From contig CANTUZ010000025.1 of NCBI GenBank assembly GCA_947846985.1, forward strand, positions 10,352,100 through 10,416,099: 64,000 nucleotides of DNA, written 5' to 3'. This DNA comes from Fratercula arctica. Lineage: Eukaryota; Chordata; Aves; Charadriiformes; Alcidae. Positions 1 to 11,954 of this stretch are shown here, one piece after another. The notes below the pieces were generated by a model. The model was not told the DNA's origin, ran no database searches, and was given only the letters and a program-made list of their open reading frames with translations. The number at the start of each line of letters is the position of its first letter. The stretch's first letter is position 1. The position numbers were made by a program, and so were the translations under genes.

Positions 1-58
1 ATTTTAAGAAAGTTAATACATTTTCATACTATAAAGGCTGATTGGTATAATAGTTAGG
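1..58 (-). repeat. LTR end fragment, gammaretrovirus-like family
   Basis: The first bases of the window closely match 28690-28741, the upstream end of a minus-strand LTR that has a primer-binding site at its other end. The match stops near position 52-58. The piece is therefore the edge of an LTR, or a short leftover of one, running off the left side of the window. Confidence 0.45.
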
Positions 59-1960
59 AAATGAAATTTTCATAACAAGCTACCTTAGATAGATAGGAAT
101 GAGATGAGCGGCCCAAGAGCTGTTTTAGCTGTCTGGCATGTGGCACGTGAAGGTACTGCTGTTGAAATTTTTATCTGCCCTGTTCTCTGATTGGCTTCTA
201 TTTTTTATGAAAGCAGAAAAGATTTTACAGATTGCACAGGGTTTGAATGGGGCCCCAGTAACATATCCACTCATATTTAGGTCTTGAACTATACAAGGAT
301 TGTTCTCACACTGAGGGAAGAAACCCGAGAAAAGCTTTTAGGGGACTGAGTAACAGTGGATGGGAAAAGACTAAGTGATTTTCAGTAGGAGGATTAGATG
401 CAGAGAAGGATATAGATGGAGATTGGCAGAAAAAAATCCAAAGTCAATATTTTTTCTTTAAAGACAGACAAGATAACAGATATCCGTGGGACACCAAGAT
501 AGAAATAATGTTATTTACCCTGACTTTTAAAATGTTTTCTCTCAGCAGTACGTAAATACTGTTGGTTTATCTAGTAGAATTCCTTCCAAAATGGAATAAA
601 ATTATCTGGATGGCAGAAAAACATGATTTCTCTGTGGTTGTCAGGAAACTAGGATAATATTATAAGATGATATCTTTTTATTTGGCTATCGAGTCTGATA
701 TCAAGGGAACAGATCCTGGAATATGAATGTCTGAGATCATCAGCTCCAGTATCAATATCATCAGGTCTCAGTAGCACTTTAGGAGGCATGTGCTAATATG
801 ACCTTGTGTTTTGCAGATCAGTCCTTAATAGACTTTAAGATCTGATGACAGATGACTCCTCAGACCATCACCCAGAGCATTCTTAGAGCTTGAAGATAAA
901 TTATTGTAAGAGATATATTGAAAGCATAAATTCTGTGGCCAAAAGTCCTCTGGGGTAAGAAGGATGATCACATTCCACTATTCAATATAATCATGTTGCT
1001 GTTCATCATGCCCTGACTGACCAATAAACCCCTACAATGGAAGAAGGCTCAGTGGAGATGGGCAAGGGTGATGTGTCCATAAAGATCAGGGAATAATGCA
1101 GGATGTGACTGACCACAGGTGTTGCAAAGAAAGTTGACTTTATTTCAACACAAAGGAGACCCGAGGGTGGTCTTTGTTTTAGATAAACAGCTATGTCAGT
1201 TGAGTGGATCAACTGGTGGTGTAAATGTTTCTCCCTGAGTTCATGATAAGTGTCTTCCTGAGTTAGCCAGACCGGCATGGGAGGAGTGAATACGCATCTC
1301 AGCCCAACAGAGAGTATAAAAACTGAACAACTAACAAAAGGATTTCAAAGAGAGCAACGGGCTTGAGCTGGTTTCAGCCCACATATTCCTGGCGATTGGG
1401 GATGCCCAGCGTTGTGATGGTGAGCATATTCTAGAGTACAAAGAACAAGTTCTTGAATCAATGGTAGAAGTGCAATGAAGGCTTTCCAACCAATGCAGGG
1501 CTCCAGCAAGCAAGTTTTCTTGTAACTCCACCATCTGGCTGCTCTGTTTATCCTAGGTGTGGAAACTTTTAATAGTAAGCCTGGAGAGAAGATGCTCTTT
1601 TACACAGTTGAATAACATCTTTCCAACAGTTTAGCAATGAATGAACATCTGGGGGAATCAGCAGAGGCATGTTTAGTCTGCTTCTATTTTGCATGCTGTT
1701 TTTAGCCAGTCCTGCATGCAGTGTAAATGCAGTCTAGCATGTCAACCTAGTAAAAGGAGCCAAGTCTGCATTAAGAAATTCCTCAAATAAAAATATGAAT
1801 GAAAATAGGAGTGTGACAAAAGGATGGTGGAGAGACGGTCTCTGTTCTTGGCAAAAATGTGGAGGAAGCTATTTGAGACTTTAAGTTACATGCTTCTCAG
1901 ATGTTACTCCAGGAAAGGACTTTTGGGATCAAAACCACAACCACATGCCTTTTCTTATGG
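59..1960. other. No gene recognised; AT-rich unique DNA
   Basis: No convincing reading frame or known repeat family is visible. Around 1060-1330 there is a weak LTR-like signature: an AATAAAG on the minus strand near 1139-1145 and a TATAAAAA on the plus strand near 1315. I could not find TG...CA borders or a target duplication, so it is not called as an LTR. Confidence 0.5.
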
Positions 1961-3298
1961 AATCACAGAATAGTAGGGGTTGGAAGGGACCTTCAGAGAT
2001 CATCTAGTCCAACCCCCCTGCCAAAGAAGGTTCACCTAGAGCAGGTTGGATAGCAGTGTATCCAGGCAGGTTTTCAATATCTCCAGAGAAGGAGACTCCA
2101 GAACCTCTCTGGGCAGCCTGTTCCAGTGCTCTGCCACTCTCAAAGTAAAGAAGTTCCTCCTCATGTTGAGATGGAATTTCCTGTGTTCCAATTTGTGCCT
2201 GTTGCCCCTTGTCCTGTCGCTGGGCACCACTGAAAAGAGCTTGGCCTAATCCACTTGACACCTGCCCTTTAGATATTTATAAGAATTGATAAGACCCCCT
2301 CTCAGTCTTCTCTTCTCCAGGCTAAACAGACCTAGGCCTCTCAGCCTTTCCTCATAAAAGAGATACTCCATTCAGCCAGTTCTCAGTCCACCCCACTGTC
2401 CACTCATCTAACCCACACTTCCTAAGCTTACCTATGAGGATGTTATGGGAGACAGTGTCAACAGCCTTGCTTATGTCCAGGTAGACAACATCCACTGCTC
2501 TCCCCTCATCCACCCAGCCAGTCATGCCATCATAGAAGGCTATCAGATTGGTCAAGCATGATTTCCCCTTGGTGAATCCATGCTGACCACTCCCAATACC
2601 CTTCTTTTCCTCTACATGCTTAGAGATGACATCCAGGATGAGCTGTTCCATCACCTTTCCAGGGATGGAGGTAAGGCTGACTGGCCTGTAGTTTCCTGGG
2701 TCCTCCTTCTTGCCCTTTTTGAAGACTGGCATGCCATTAGCTTTCCTCCAGTCCTCAGGCATCTCTCCTGTTGTCCATGACCTTTCAGAGATGATGGAGA
2801 GCGGCTTTGCAATAACATCTGCTAGCTCCCTCAGCACTTGTGGGTGCATCCCATGAGGGCCCATGGATTTGTGGGTGTCTAATTTGCTTAAATGATCTCT
2901 AACCCGATCCTCCTTGAACTAGGGAGAGTTTTCCTTCCTCCAGGCTCTCTCACTTACCTCCAGGGTCTGGGATTCCTGAGGGCTGGCCTTAGCAATAAAG
3001 ACTGAAGCAAAGAAGGCATTCAGTACCTCTGCCTTCTCTGCATCCTCTGTCACCAGGGCACCTACCTACATCAGCAGGCCCACATTTTCCCTAGTCTTCC
3101 TTTTGCTACTGATGTTCTTGAAGAAGCCCTTCTTATTGTCCTTGACATCCCTTGCCTGGTTTAATTCCAAGCAGGCCCTAGCCTTCCTCGTTTCATCCCT
3201 GCATACTCTGACAACGTTCCTATACTTCTCCCAAGTGGCCAGTCCCTTTTTCCACATTCTGTAAACTTCCTTCTTCCATCTGAGTTTTTCCAGAAGCT
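1961..3298 (-). mobile_element. CR1 LINE fragment, internally deleted
   Basis: The typical avian CR1 3' end lies at the low-coordinate side (CACAGAAT repeat, then GGTTGGAAGGGACC and its AGTCCAACCCCCCTGCC companion), so the element reads on the minus strand. Recognisable ORF2 pieces are the linker between endonuclease and reverse transcriptase (3066-3257), the N-terminal reverse transcriptase block with the FKKGKKEDPGNYRPVSLTSI motif (2352-2864) and the C-terminal tail (2036-2230). The jump near 2370 removes the catalytic YADD-type core, so this copy is dead. The 5' end is truncated at about 3298. Confidence 0.9.
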
Positions 3299-5002
3299 AT
3301 TATTAGTACCTTGGAGTGCAGGTATGAAAGGTAAAGTAGCAGCAAGAAGGTACTGAGGAAATTTATAAGAACAGTAACTCACGTTAAATACCAATTACTA
3401 TTTCTATTAGGAATACTGTGCCTTCTTCACATACAAAGAATTGTCGTGCACTTTCAGTAAACAAGTTAAAGGATGTAGTTTGGTCATTTGGTCATCTGCT
3501 TGATGCCAAAGAAATACAAGATGCAATGACATTAAGAACTTCTCACATGAAATATGTTTTTATACAGCTTAGTAAATGGACTTTTATCTCAGAGAATATT
3601 CAGTCAAGACCTTTTTAACTGGTCCCACAAACAATGAATAAACAATATCAATTGTAAATTTGATTGAAAATACCAATTATCCATTGCTGGGGACTCTGGC
3701 ATGTTTTGCCTACTCAGCTTTAGTTCTGTTAGATTAAAACATTATTTGAGGCACAGGCTGCATTTGTGTCTTATGCAACATTGACTACATTGTTCATGCT
3801 TAGCAAATAAACAATATATTGTCTGATTCATCACTGGAAAATAACTATGGTATTTTATAGGGTGTTTTTTTTATCTCCTCCGGTTTTAACATGACATTGT
3901 AGAAGTAAGATTTCTCTGTTATGCTTACTAGGAGAACAACAACTTTTAATTCTCTGTTGTGATACTTTCAGTCCAAATTTAAGGTGTTGCTTAGAACAGG
4001 GAAATGGTTCATTTTCAATTGCATTAAGTCTATTGAGCTAGTTTAACTCAACTGAAAAGCTCATAAAACATCAACTTAGATACAGTTCCACCCATTATGT
4101 TCCATTTTTTTTACCATAAGAGTACCTTCTTTCAGAGTTCCAAGAATCAGACAAATATGTGGCTAACCAATGTGAAAAAAATTCTCCTTTTTCTCTCCCA
4201 CTTTTTGTAAATACAAGAATGAACAGCATCTCTGTTAGGCGTAAATATGGAATTGAATTTCTGCTGTCATATATTTTGTATAGACAGCTAAGTCATACCA
4301 GAGGACTGGGTCTAGTGGGAAAAACTTCTAAACTCCAAAAGCTTGTGTGTTGTTTTTGGTTTTGTTTCTTTTTTCTGGATGGATGGAGCACTGTATTCAA
4401 CAGTTCTCCTTGGAACTATAATTATGACCAAAATGATCAACAGATTTGTGCATGCACAAACAAACAAGAGAGATAATGATTGTAGTTTATGGATGAAGGC
4501 ATTTTATTCAATGCTACTTAATTACAAATTAGACAAGCAGCCAAACCATGGCACCCTGCCTTGGTGTATGTAGTTCTAAGTGCCTTCTCCAGCTTCATGA
4601 GTCAAGGGAGGCAAGGGAAAGATAAGAGAAGCAAAAAAAAAAAATTTGGTACTTTACTACTTCCTATATCCAGCCATTAACACAGTCTTTAAAATATTAT
4701 ATATATATTTATAGATTTATACATACATACATATGGAAATAAAGACAGACAGACCATGTTTTATACTGTACAGAAGTCACATACGCCCACCCCACATTCA
4801 AATGCTATCAATTTGGTTTAAAACTGATTTGAAATTATAATGAGAGAGCAAATAAAAAATGAATAAGCTGGCAAGAGCACAGCTATTATTAGCCTTACTG
4901 TCTACCTGGGAAAGTTCTGTAATGCCCCAAACTGAATTTGAGTTGGAAGCTGCTACTCCTGATATTTCTGTTTTTATTCTTGTCACTGCTATGAGTCCTT
5001 TG
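3299..5002. other. No gene recognised; AT-rich unique DNA
   Basis: There is an A-run near 4634 and a TA/CATA simple repeat at 4695-4735. A 66-codon open frame at 3418-3618 (+) has a protein-like composition, but I recognise no family and see no convincing splice sites. The left side of the ERVL-like element (4900-5002) should hold its 5' LTR, but only the last bases before the primer site resemble other copies. Confidence 0.5.
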
Positions 5003-5020
5003 TGGCACCCAACATGGGAC
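5003..5020 (+). other. Primer-binding site, tRNA-Lys type, decayed
   Basis: TGGCACCCAACATGGGAC differs in three places from the intact tRNA-Lys(1,2)-type site at 17888-17905. It is followed by the same TTGAGACAA leader found in related copies, which fixes the start of the element's interior. Confidence 0.7.
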
Positions 5021-5148
5021 TTGAGACAATGGCAGTTTTGAACTGAGTGTGCTATAGCTGTAGTAGTTATTAAGTGGCAAGCTTCTGCTCAGGTCACAGT
5101 TTGCTGGCTGCACTGCTTATCTCTTTATTTTGCTGAGCTTGGGAACAT

Positions 5149-5879
5149 GTTAATTCAAACAATGGCTACGTGCTTTGCCTTGGCATTGGTGGCCTTACTG
5201 TGCTGGGGGAGCTATCTTGTGGAGAGGATGAGGGAATACACCTCCCTCTTCCCATCTGGGATTGATGTGGGTGGTTTTATTGCACAGGCTTCCAAGGTCC
5301 TTGTTCACCCTTAAGTGAGATGTTTAATACTACTAATTAACAGTATTGTTGGGTTTGTGGAATCTGGTGTCATCCTGCTGTAAAAGGAGACAACTTTTGG
5401 GTGAGGCAATGCTGAAACATGCCCTGAGGTGGCCAGTCCCTGGGTGTCAGGGTGTGTAGAAGGATTTGGACAGGTGCATAGGGTGGTTATCACCTCCCAT
5501 AGCCTGGGATTTTACACCTGAACAGGCAAGTAATCCTGGTAAACTGCGCCACCTGATAGAAGGGTGCCTTGCCTACCCCAATGAAAACCAACAGCTTCTA
5601 GCACTTTATTGGGGCTTGGCCTGTGCCTACGAAGCCACAATTCAGCACTATCAGAGGACTGTTGTTAAGGCAGGGACCCAAACCACCTCTGAGAATACCT
5701 TGACTGAGACTGGGATGCAAAATACATCTGAGGACATGATAGCAGAAATAGGGATCCAAACTGCATCTGAGGATACCATGGTTGAGATAGGGACACAAAC
5801 AACAACAACTACAGGAACTGCCCCAGCAGTGAAAAAGAAACAGCGGACAAGGAAATCAATGGGTCCATATCATTGATTA
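5149..5879 (+). pseudogene. gag remnant, ERVL-like, with 39-bp repeat linker
   Basis: An ATG at 5149-5163 opens a short frame with a strongly hydrophobic start (FALALVALLCWGSYLV), recalling the hydrophobic Gag N-terminus of the intact copy. A second open stretch, 5466-5876, carries the matrix-proximal block PPIAWDFTPEQ, which matches PPMVWDFTPEQ in the intact Gag. It is followed by a linker of three 13-residue repeats (GxQxxSEDxxxEI pattern, 5673-5811) and a basic tail (VKKKQRTRKS). The intact element has the same block followed by a quite different Ala/Thr/Pro repeat. The rest of gag is deleted. Confidence 0.75.
5673..5811 (+). repeat. 39-bp tandem repeat inside gag linker
   Basis: There are three diverged 39-bp units, each starting at a GGG (Gly) codon and encoding Gly-x-Gln-x-x-Ser-Glu-Asp/Asn, plus a partial fourth. 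The unit length is a multiple of three, so the reading frame is kept. Confidence 0.75.
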
Positions 5880-5910
5880 GTAAGGGAGGAAGAAGAAGAG
5901 GACCAGCTGT

Positions 5911-8215
5911 GCAAAATGTACTCTACACTGCAGCTGGGGAGCATGGTCTCACCTGGAACCTCTGGCAGAAAACATCAGGAGAAACCTAGGGTTTTGGAGC
6001 TGGGGGTATTGGGGATCAGAAGCCAACTACACCCCGACTGAAAAAAGAGATACTAGCAGCATATGAGGGGGTTCAAGCTGCTTCAGAAGTTGTTGGTACA
6101 GAAGCATATCTCCTCTTGGCACCACGGTTGCCCGTGATACACTGAATGTTCACAGGAAACATCCCCTACACATCATGCAACCGACTACATGGAGTAAGTG
6201 GGTAGTGTTGATCACACAATTAATTTGACTGGGGAAACCCAACTGCCCAGAAATCCTGGCCAGGATCATGGACTGGCCAGAAGGCAGAGGTTTTTGAACA
6301 TTGCCTGAGGAGGTGGCTCATGCCTAAGAGGTACCACCATATAATGAGTTATCAGAAGATGAAAGGCTTCGTTTACTGATGGATCCTGTCATGTGGTAGG
6401 AAACCATCGGAAGTGAAAGCTGCTGTGTGGAGTTCCACACAACAAATTGTTGAAGCCACTGAAGGAGAAGGTGAGTCAAGTCAGTTTGCAGAGGTAAAAG
6501 CCATCCAGCTGGCCTTAGACATTGCTGAACGAGAAAAGTGGCCAGTACTCTATCTTTATACTGACTCATGGATGGTGACAAATGCTCTGTGGGGATGGCT
6601 ACAGCAGTGGGAGAAGACCAATTGTCAGGGAAGGGGTAAACCCATCTGGGCTGCTGCATTGTGTCAGGACATCGCTGCCCGGGTAGAAAACATTGCTCTA
6701 AAGGTATGTCATGTCATGTCATTTGGGCTCAAATGCCCAAAAGCTGTGCCACTGAAGAACATCAAAACAACGAACAGGTAGGCAAGGCTGTCAAAATTGA
6801 AGTAGTTCAGGTAGACCTGGACTGGGAGCATAAGTGTGAGCTATTTGTAGCTCGATGGGCCCACGAAACATCGGGACATCTAGGGAGAGATGCAACATAC
6901 AGATAGGCTTGTGATCGAGGTGTGGACCTGACCATGGAGGCTGTCACACAGGTCACCCATGAATGTGAAACGTGCTGCAATCAAGCGAGCCACATGAGTA
7001 AAGTCTCCCTGGAATAGAGGGTGATGGCTGGGTTTTCGATATGGCAAGGCCTGGCAAACTGACTATATTGGATCACTGCCATAAACACGCCAAGGCATAC
7101 TCACCATGGTGGAAGCTACTGCTGGGCAGCTAGAAACATATCCTGTAAACTATGCCACTGCCTGAAACACCATCTTAGGCTTTGAAAGGCAAATTTTGTG
7201 GTGACATGATACCCCAGAAAGAATTGAATAAGACAATGGGACTCATTTCTGAAATAACCTCATAAACTCCTGGGCAAAGAAACATGGCATTGAGTAGGTA
7301 TATCACATCCCCTATCACCCACAAACCTCTGGAAAGATTAAGAGATATAATGGACTGTTAAAGACTATGTTGAGAGCGTTGACAATGGGGCATGGAAGCA
7401 CTGGGATATAAATTTAGCAGAAGCCACTTGGCTGTTTGAGACCAGAGGCTCTGCTAACCATCCTGGTCCTGCCCAAACAAAGCCCCTACATACTGTAGGA
7501 GGAGATAAGGTCTCTGTAGTGCACACAGGGAAGTGGCTGGAGAAGGTGGTGTGGCCCATGGGAAAAGGCAAACCCATTTGTGGGACTGTCTTTGCTCAAG
7601 GACCTGGGTGTACTTGGTGGGTAATGCGGAAGGATGATGAGACCCGGTGCGTGCCTGTCGTGGTTTAACCCAGCAGGCAGCCAAACACCACGCAGCCTCT
7701 TGCTCACTCCACTGCCGCCCCCTCCAGTGGGATGGGGGAGAGAATCATGAAAAAAAAGTAAAATTCATGGGTTGAGATAAAAACAGTTTAATAGGACAGA
7801 GAAGGAAGAGAAAATAATAATAATGATAAAAGAATGTACAAAACAAGTGATTCACAATGCCATTGCTCACCACCTGCTGACTGATGCCCAGCCCATTCCT
7901 GAGCAGCAATCGCTGATTCCTGCCCCCCAGCCAACCCCCATTTATATACTGAGCATGACGACTATGGTATGGAATATTCCTTTGGCTAACTTGTCCTGTC
8001 TATGCTCCCTCTCAGCTTCTATGGGAAGCTGAAAAAGTCCTTGACTTAATATAAGCGTTACTTAGCAACAACTAAAACAATATGTTATCAACATTATTCT
8101 CATACTAAATCCAAAACACAGCAGCTACTAGGAAGAAAATGAACTCTCTCCCAGCTGAAACCAGGACAGTGTCTCAAGGAGATTTAACCTTGGGGGAAAA
8201 ATAATCTGTGATGTG
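5911..8215 (+). pseudogene. pol remnant, ERVL-like (RNase H and integrase)
   Basis: From 5911 the sequence follows the intact pol from about 21470 onward. Visible blocks are the RNase H strand LYTDSWMVTNALWGWLQQW (6556-6612), the integrase zinc region HETSGHLGRDATYR near 6858 and decayed core segments (7040-7390). Many stops and small indels break it. The end of pol is split by the solo LTR at 7656-8168 and resumes at 8169 with the GATTTAACCTTGGGGG tail that matches the intact pol terminus. No active product is expected. Confidence 0.8.
7656..8168 (-). mobile_element. Solo LTR inserted in ERVL-like pol
   Basis: The borders are TGTCGTGG...CCAGGACA on the plus strand, so the LTR reads on the minus strand as TGTCCTGG...CGACA, 513 bp. 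The flanks are GTGCC (7651-7655) and GTGTC (8169-8173), a five-base target duplication with one later change. The pol sequence continues across it. Confidence 0.85.
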
Positions 8216-8678
8216 AGTTGTATGTTGTAGGAAGTAATGTAGCAGGAGCGACCTGAACTGACAAAGAGTGTGTTTCACAAGGAACCAGACGAGTTCAGCG
8301 ATGACCCAAACCAAGCCGTGTTGGTGACAAGCAATCAAACATACTGCTTCTCCTGTTGTGAGCACCCATCTTGACAGATGGGGCCCAAGTCACAGCCTGT
8401 TCTTATGAATATATGGAGGAGTGGAGGAAGCACATGGAATGGGAGAACAATATCTATCTGTTAAAAGACAGGGGATAGTAGTTAATGAGAATGTATAAAT
8501 CTGTATGTTGGGTATAAAGATGGTTTAAGCATATAGTAGAAGCTGTAAGTGTTGGTAAGAGGGGATTTCAGTAATGAGAGTTGGATGCAATGGGATGGTT
8601 AGAAGATATATATATAAATAAAACTTATTATTATAAAATTATGTGGGACCTGAGCATGATGCAAATAGTATGTAAGAT

Positions 8679-8828
8679 TGTATTGGGTCTGGCTGAGATG
8701 GAGTTAATTTTCCTCGTAGCAGTCCTCATAGTGCTGTGCTTTGTATTGGTAGCTAGAAAGGTGTTGATAACACACCAGTGTTTTGGCTACTGCTGAGCAG
8801 TGCTCCCACAGCATCAAGGCTGTCTCCT
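8679..8828 (+). mobile_element. Truncated LTR, 3' LTR of the old ERVL-like copy
   Basis: It starts TGTATTGGGTCTGGCTGAG, the same family as the LTRs at 48065, 55561 and (minus) 63231. It follows the 3' interior of the old ERVL-like element, so it is its 3' LTR. Only about 150 bp remain before an abrupt change to other sequence. Confidence 0.75.
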
Positions 8829-8850
8829 GTCTTGTCTCTTGACAAGGCTG

Positions 8851-8888
8851 TCAGAGGGATGTAACACAGAGGTGTTACATCCCTCTGA
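8851..8888. repeat. Perfect 17-bp inverted repeat at a repeat junction
   Basis: TCAGAGGGATGTAACAC (8851-8867), a 4-base spacer AGAG, then its exact reverse complement (8872-8888). The right arm is CR1 sequence and the left arm is its inverted copy, placed at the boundary between the LTR fragment and the CR1. Confidence 0.95.
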
Positions 8889-9630
8889 TCGTTTTGTGTC
8901 CCTCCTCTGGACCCAGTCTTTGTTGTACTGTGGACCCCAGAGCTAGATGCAGTACTCCAGGTAGGATCTCAAGAAAGCAGAGTAGAGGGGCAGAATCACC
9001 TCCCTCGACCTGCTGATCATGCTTCTTTTTGTGCAGTCCAGGATACAATTGGCCTTCTGGGCTGCGAGCACACCTTCCTGACTCATGTCCAACTTTTCAT
9101 CCACCAGTATATCCCCATGTCCTTCTCAGCAGGGCTGCTCTCAATCCCTACATCCCCCAGTCTGTACTGATACCGGGGGTTGCCCCAACCCAGGTGCAGG
9201 ACCCTGCACTTGGCCTTGTTGAACTTCATGAGGTTCACAAGGGCCCACTTCTTAAGCCTGTCAGGGTCCCTCTGGATGGCATCCTGTCCCTCGAGAATCA
9301 ACTGCACCACTCAGCTTGGTGTCATTTGCAAACTTCCTGAGGGTGTGCCCAATCCCACTGTCTGTCATTGATGAAGATATCAAACAGTACCGGTCCCAAT
9401 ACAGACCCTTGAGGGACACCACTTGTTACTGGTTTCCACTTGGACACTGAGTCATTGTAACTCTTTGGATGTAGTTATCCAGCCAATTCGTTATGCACTG
9501 AATAGTCCATTCATCAAACTCATATCTCTCCAATTCAGAGGCAAGAATGTTGTATGGGATCATATCAAAGGCCTTACAGAAGTCAAGGTAGACTTCAATT
9601 CATTTACTCTGAATTTGGACAAAAGAAGTC
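8872..9630 (-). mobile_element. CR1 LINE fragment
   Basis: Minus-strand ORF2 of CR1, C-terminal half: [12 protein letters not shown] and [12 protein letters not shown] blocks are readable at 9083-9310, and the usual [13 protein letters not shown] region lies at 9400-9440 in decayed form. The 3' end is missing at the foldback junction, and the 5' end fades near 9630. Confidence 0.85.
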
Positions 9631-9782
9631 AACTGCTTTTTATGGTGTACATGTAAGTATTACCCTGGATTTTAATCTTTTTATCAATTTATAGAGCATA
9701 TGGAAGGAAATGCAGTGTTTCTGTGGATTTCATTATTTTCCCACATCATGAACACTTATATAACATAGCCATTAGTGAGGCA
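9631..9782. other. Short unique spacer
   Basis: AT-rich sequence between the CR1 and the next LTR; nothing recognised. Confidence 0.5.
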
Positions 9783-10915
9783 TGTTATTGCTAGAATCTT
9801 GTATTGCCTTTATGCGGCAAAGTTTTGGTAGTAGGGGTCTGCAAGGGTGGCTTCTGCAAGGAGACACCAGATGTCGTCCCCATGTCGGACAAACCCACTT
9901 TCAGCCAGCTCCAAAACAGACCCATAGCTGTCCAAACCTGAGCAAATCAGCGATGTTGGTAACACCTCTGTATTAACATTTTTAAGAAAGGGTAAAAAAT
10001 TCTGTATAGCAGCAGCTGAGAAAGAGGAGTGAGAATATGTGAGAGAAACAACTCTGCATACACCAAGGTCAGTGAAGAAGGAGGGGGAGGAGGCACTCCA
10101 GGCACCGGAGCAGAGATTCCCCTGCAGCCCATGGTGAAGACCATGGTGAGGCAAGTTGTTCTTCTGCAGCCCATGGAGGTTAATGGTGGAGCAGATATCC
10201 ACCTGCAGCCTGTGGAGGACCCCATGCCAGAGCAGGTGGATCTGCCCCAAGGAGGCTGTGACCCCATGGAGAGCCTGCACTGGAGCAGGCTCCTGGCAGG
10301 ATCTGTGGACCCCTGGAGAGGAGCCCATACAGGAGCAGGTTTTCTGGCAGGACCTGTGGCCCCATGGGGGACCCCATGCTGGAGCAGTCTATTCCTGAAG
10401 GACTGCACCCTGTGGAAAGGACCCATGCTGGAGCAGTTAATGAAGAACTGCAGCCCATGGGAAGGACCTCCATTGGAGAAGTTCATGAAGGACTATATCC
10501 TGTGGGAGGGACCCCATGCTGGAGCAGGGGAAGAGCGTGAGGAGGAAGGAGTGGCAGAGACAAAGCATTAGTAACTGACCCCAACCTCCCTTCCTCATCC
10601 CCCTGCGCCGCTGGGAAAAGTTAGAGTAAGGAGTGAAGTGGAGCCTAGGAAGAAGGGAGGGGTGGGGGGAAGGTGTTTTAAAATTTGCCCTTATTTCTCA
10701 TTATCCTACTCTGATTAATTGTAAATAAATTAAATTAATCTACCCCAAGTTGAGTCTGTTTTGCCCATGACAGTAATTGCTGAGTGATCTCACTGTCCTT
10801 ATCTCAACCCACAAGCTTATTGTCATATTTCCTCCCCCTGTCTTGCTGAGGAGAGGAACAGCTGATAGAATGACTTGGTGAGCACCTGTTAGGCAGCCAA
10901 GGTCAACCCACTTCA
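9783..10915 (+). mobile_element. Long LTR (about 1.1 kb) with internal GC-rich repeats
   Basis: The start TGTTATTG...GGCAAAGTTTTGGTAG and the TTAAGAAAGGGTAAAAAA block match the short LTR at 60442-60750 (opposite strand). The end GGTCAACCCACTTCA matches the ends of other LTRs here. An insertion of loosely repeated units around 10090-10530 (CTGCAGCCCATGG and CATGCTGGAGCAG motifs) makes it much longer. AATAAA occurs near 10727. The open frames across the repeat in several frames are by-products of the repeat, not genes. No clean target duplication was found. Confidence 0.7.
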
Positions 10916-11547
10916 ATGGTCAATTGTATTTACCAATTGTACTTAACTGCATTTTTTAAATGTAACAATTGTATTCACCTGAGTATTTACTTTCTTTTAC
11001 ATTATTTCTTAAGGCTAACAGTCATATTCCTTCTCTTAGCACCAGCAATGGGCTTCTTAAAGAAGCAGGAGGCAGCCAAGAACACTGTATATAGTATCCT
11101 CTTAAAATGGGGAAGATTATGCTTTGAAGAAATCACAAGTGAAACGCCGAGTCAGACAAAATTCCCAGATTTCCTATGACAGCAATGTTCCCTTATATTT
11201 AAACATAATCAAATGCATTTTAGGTGGCTTTTGGTAGATAGATATAAAAAAAACAAACTTGAGCAGGTGGACAGAGTGATGTTTTTTCCCCCTCTTTTTC
11301 CTTATTCTGTGGCAGGATCAAAGAATGATATCAAGCCATCATCATCTTTTCCAATCCCTGAAGTACCGTTTCAGGTAATTCAGATACTGAAACTGTATAG
11401 AAATATTTCATATAAACTACATGAACTGATGGTTAGTTAGTAAGAACAAAGAATCTGAATAATTTTAGAGGAATTGTCAGATTTGCTTTTCTTTGTCCTT
11501 CTAGGTAATTGTTATGGAAATGACATATGCCAGCCACCATAACAGGG
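10916..11547. other. No gene recognised
   Basis: Unique AT-rich sequence with no supported feature. Confidence 0.5.
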
Positions 11548-11627
11548 TTCGACTCTGGTGTTTGACAACACCAAGCTGTGTGGAGCGGTTGCCACTCTGG
11601 AGGGAAGGGATGCCATCCAGAGGGACC
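11548..11627 (+). mobile_element. Small CR1 fragment
   Basis: Matches the CR1 ORF2 stretch ...ACACCAAGCTGTGTGGAG...GGATGCCATCCAGAGGGACC. It is cut exactly at the left LTR of the ERVK-like element and does not resume on the far side of that element. Confidence 0.75.
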
Positions 11628-11954
11628 TGTGGAGCATTGATTCATGGACTCTGGCAGGGTATGGACCAAAGACCTTTATTACAACAATTTCCCGAGTTTT
11701 ATAGGTACAGGTACTGTCCACACGCAGGCAGCATCCTGCTGATAGGTTGAAGGTCGATTGCCACGTGCTTCTCAGTGTCTTCTAACTGGTTGTCTCTGAC
11801 TGTTCACGCGGAGCAGCAGCTTTGCTTTTCACATTCCTTTCCTTGCTGATATCTCCTGACGCTTGCTTATCTTTTCTCTCAAGGCGCCTCTCACGGGTAC
11901 AGCTTTGTCTCATCAAGGCCAAACAGATTCCCTATGCTACTCTCTATCTCCACA
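11628..11954 (-). mobile_element. 3' LTR of ERVK-type element
   Basis: Plus-strand borders TGTGGAG...CTCCACA form a perfect 7-bp terminal inverted repeat; length 327 bp. It differs from its partner at 16995-17321 at three sites, all of the kind expected from CpG decay. Confidence 0.92.

Larger units (their letters stand above)
5003..8678 (+). mobile_element. Old ERVL-like provirus, interior (gag and pol remnants)
   Basis: The order is primer-binding site, gag leader, gag fragment, pol from the RNase H region to the integrase end, then the 3' untranslated part up to an LTR start at 8679. Base-by-base reading shows it to be a diverged relative of the intact provirus at 17538-23920. Its gag fragment jumps straight into the RNase H region near 5911, so the gag 3' end, protease and reverse transcriptase are deleted. 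Many stops and frameshifts show it has long been inactive. It is split by a solo LTR at 7656-8168. Confidence 0.85.

Noticed and set aside
3418..3618. 66-codon frame with protein-like composition
   Set aside because: No family, splice sites or promoter recognised; length is within chance in AT-rich DNA.
10029..10571. 180-codon frame as a gene
   Set aside because: It lies within an LTR and follows its internal repeat; the overlapping minus frames are equally long. No protein family is recognised.
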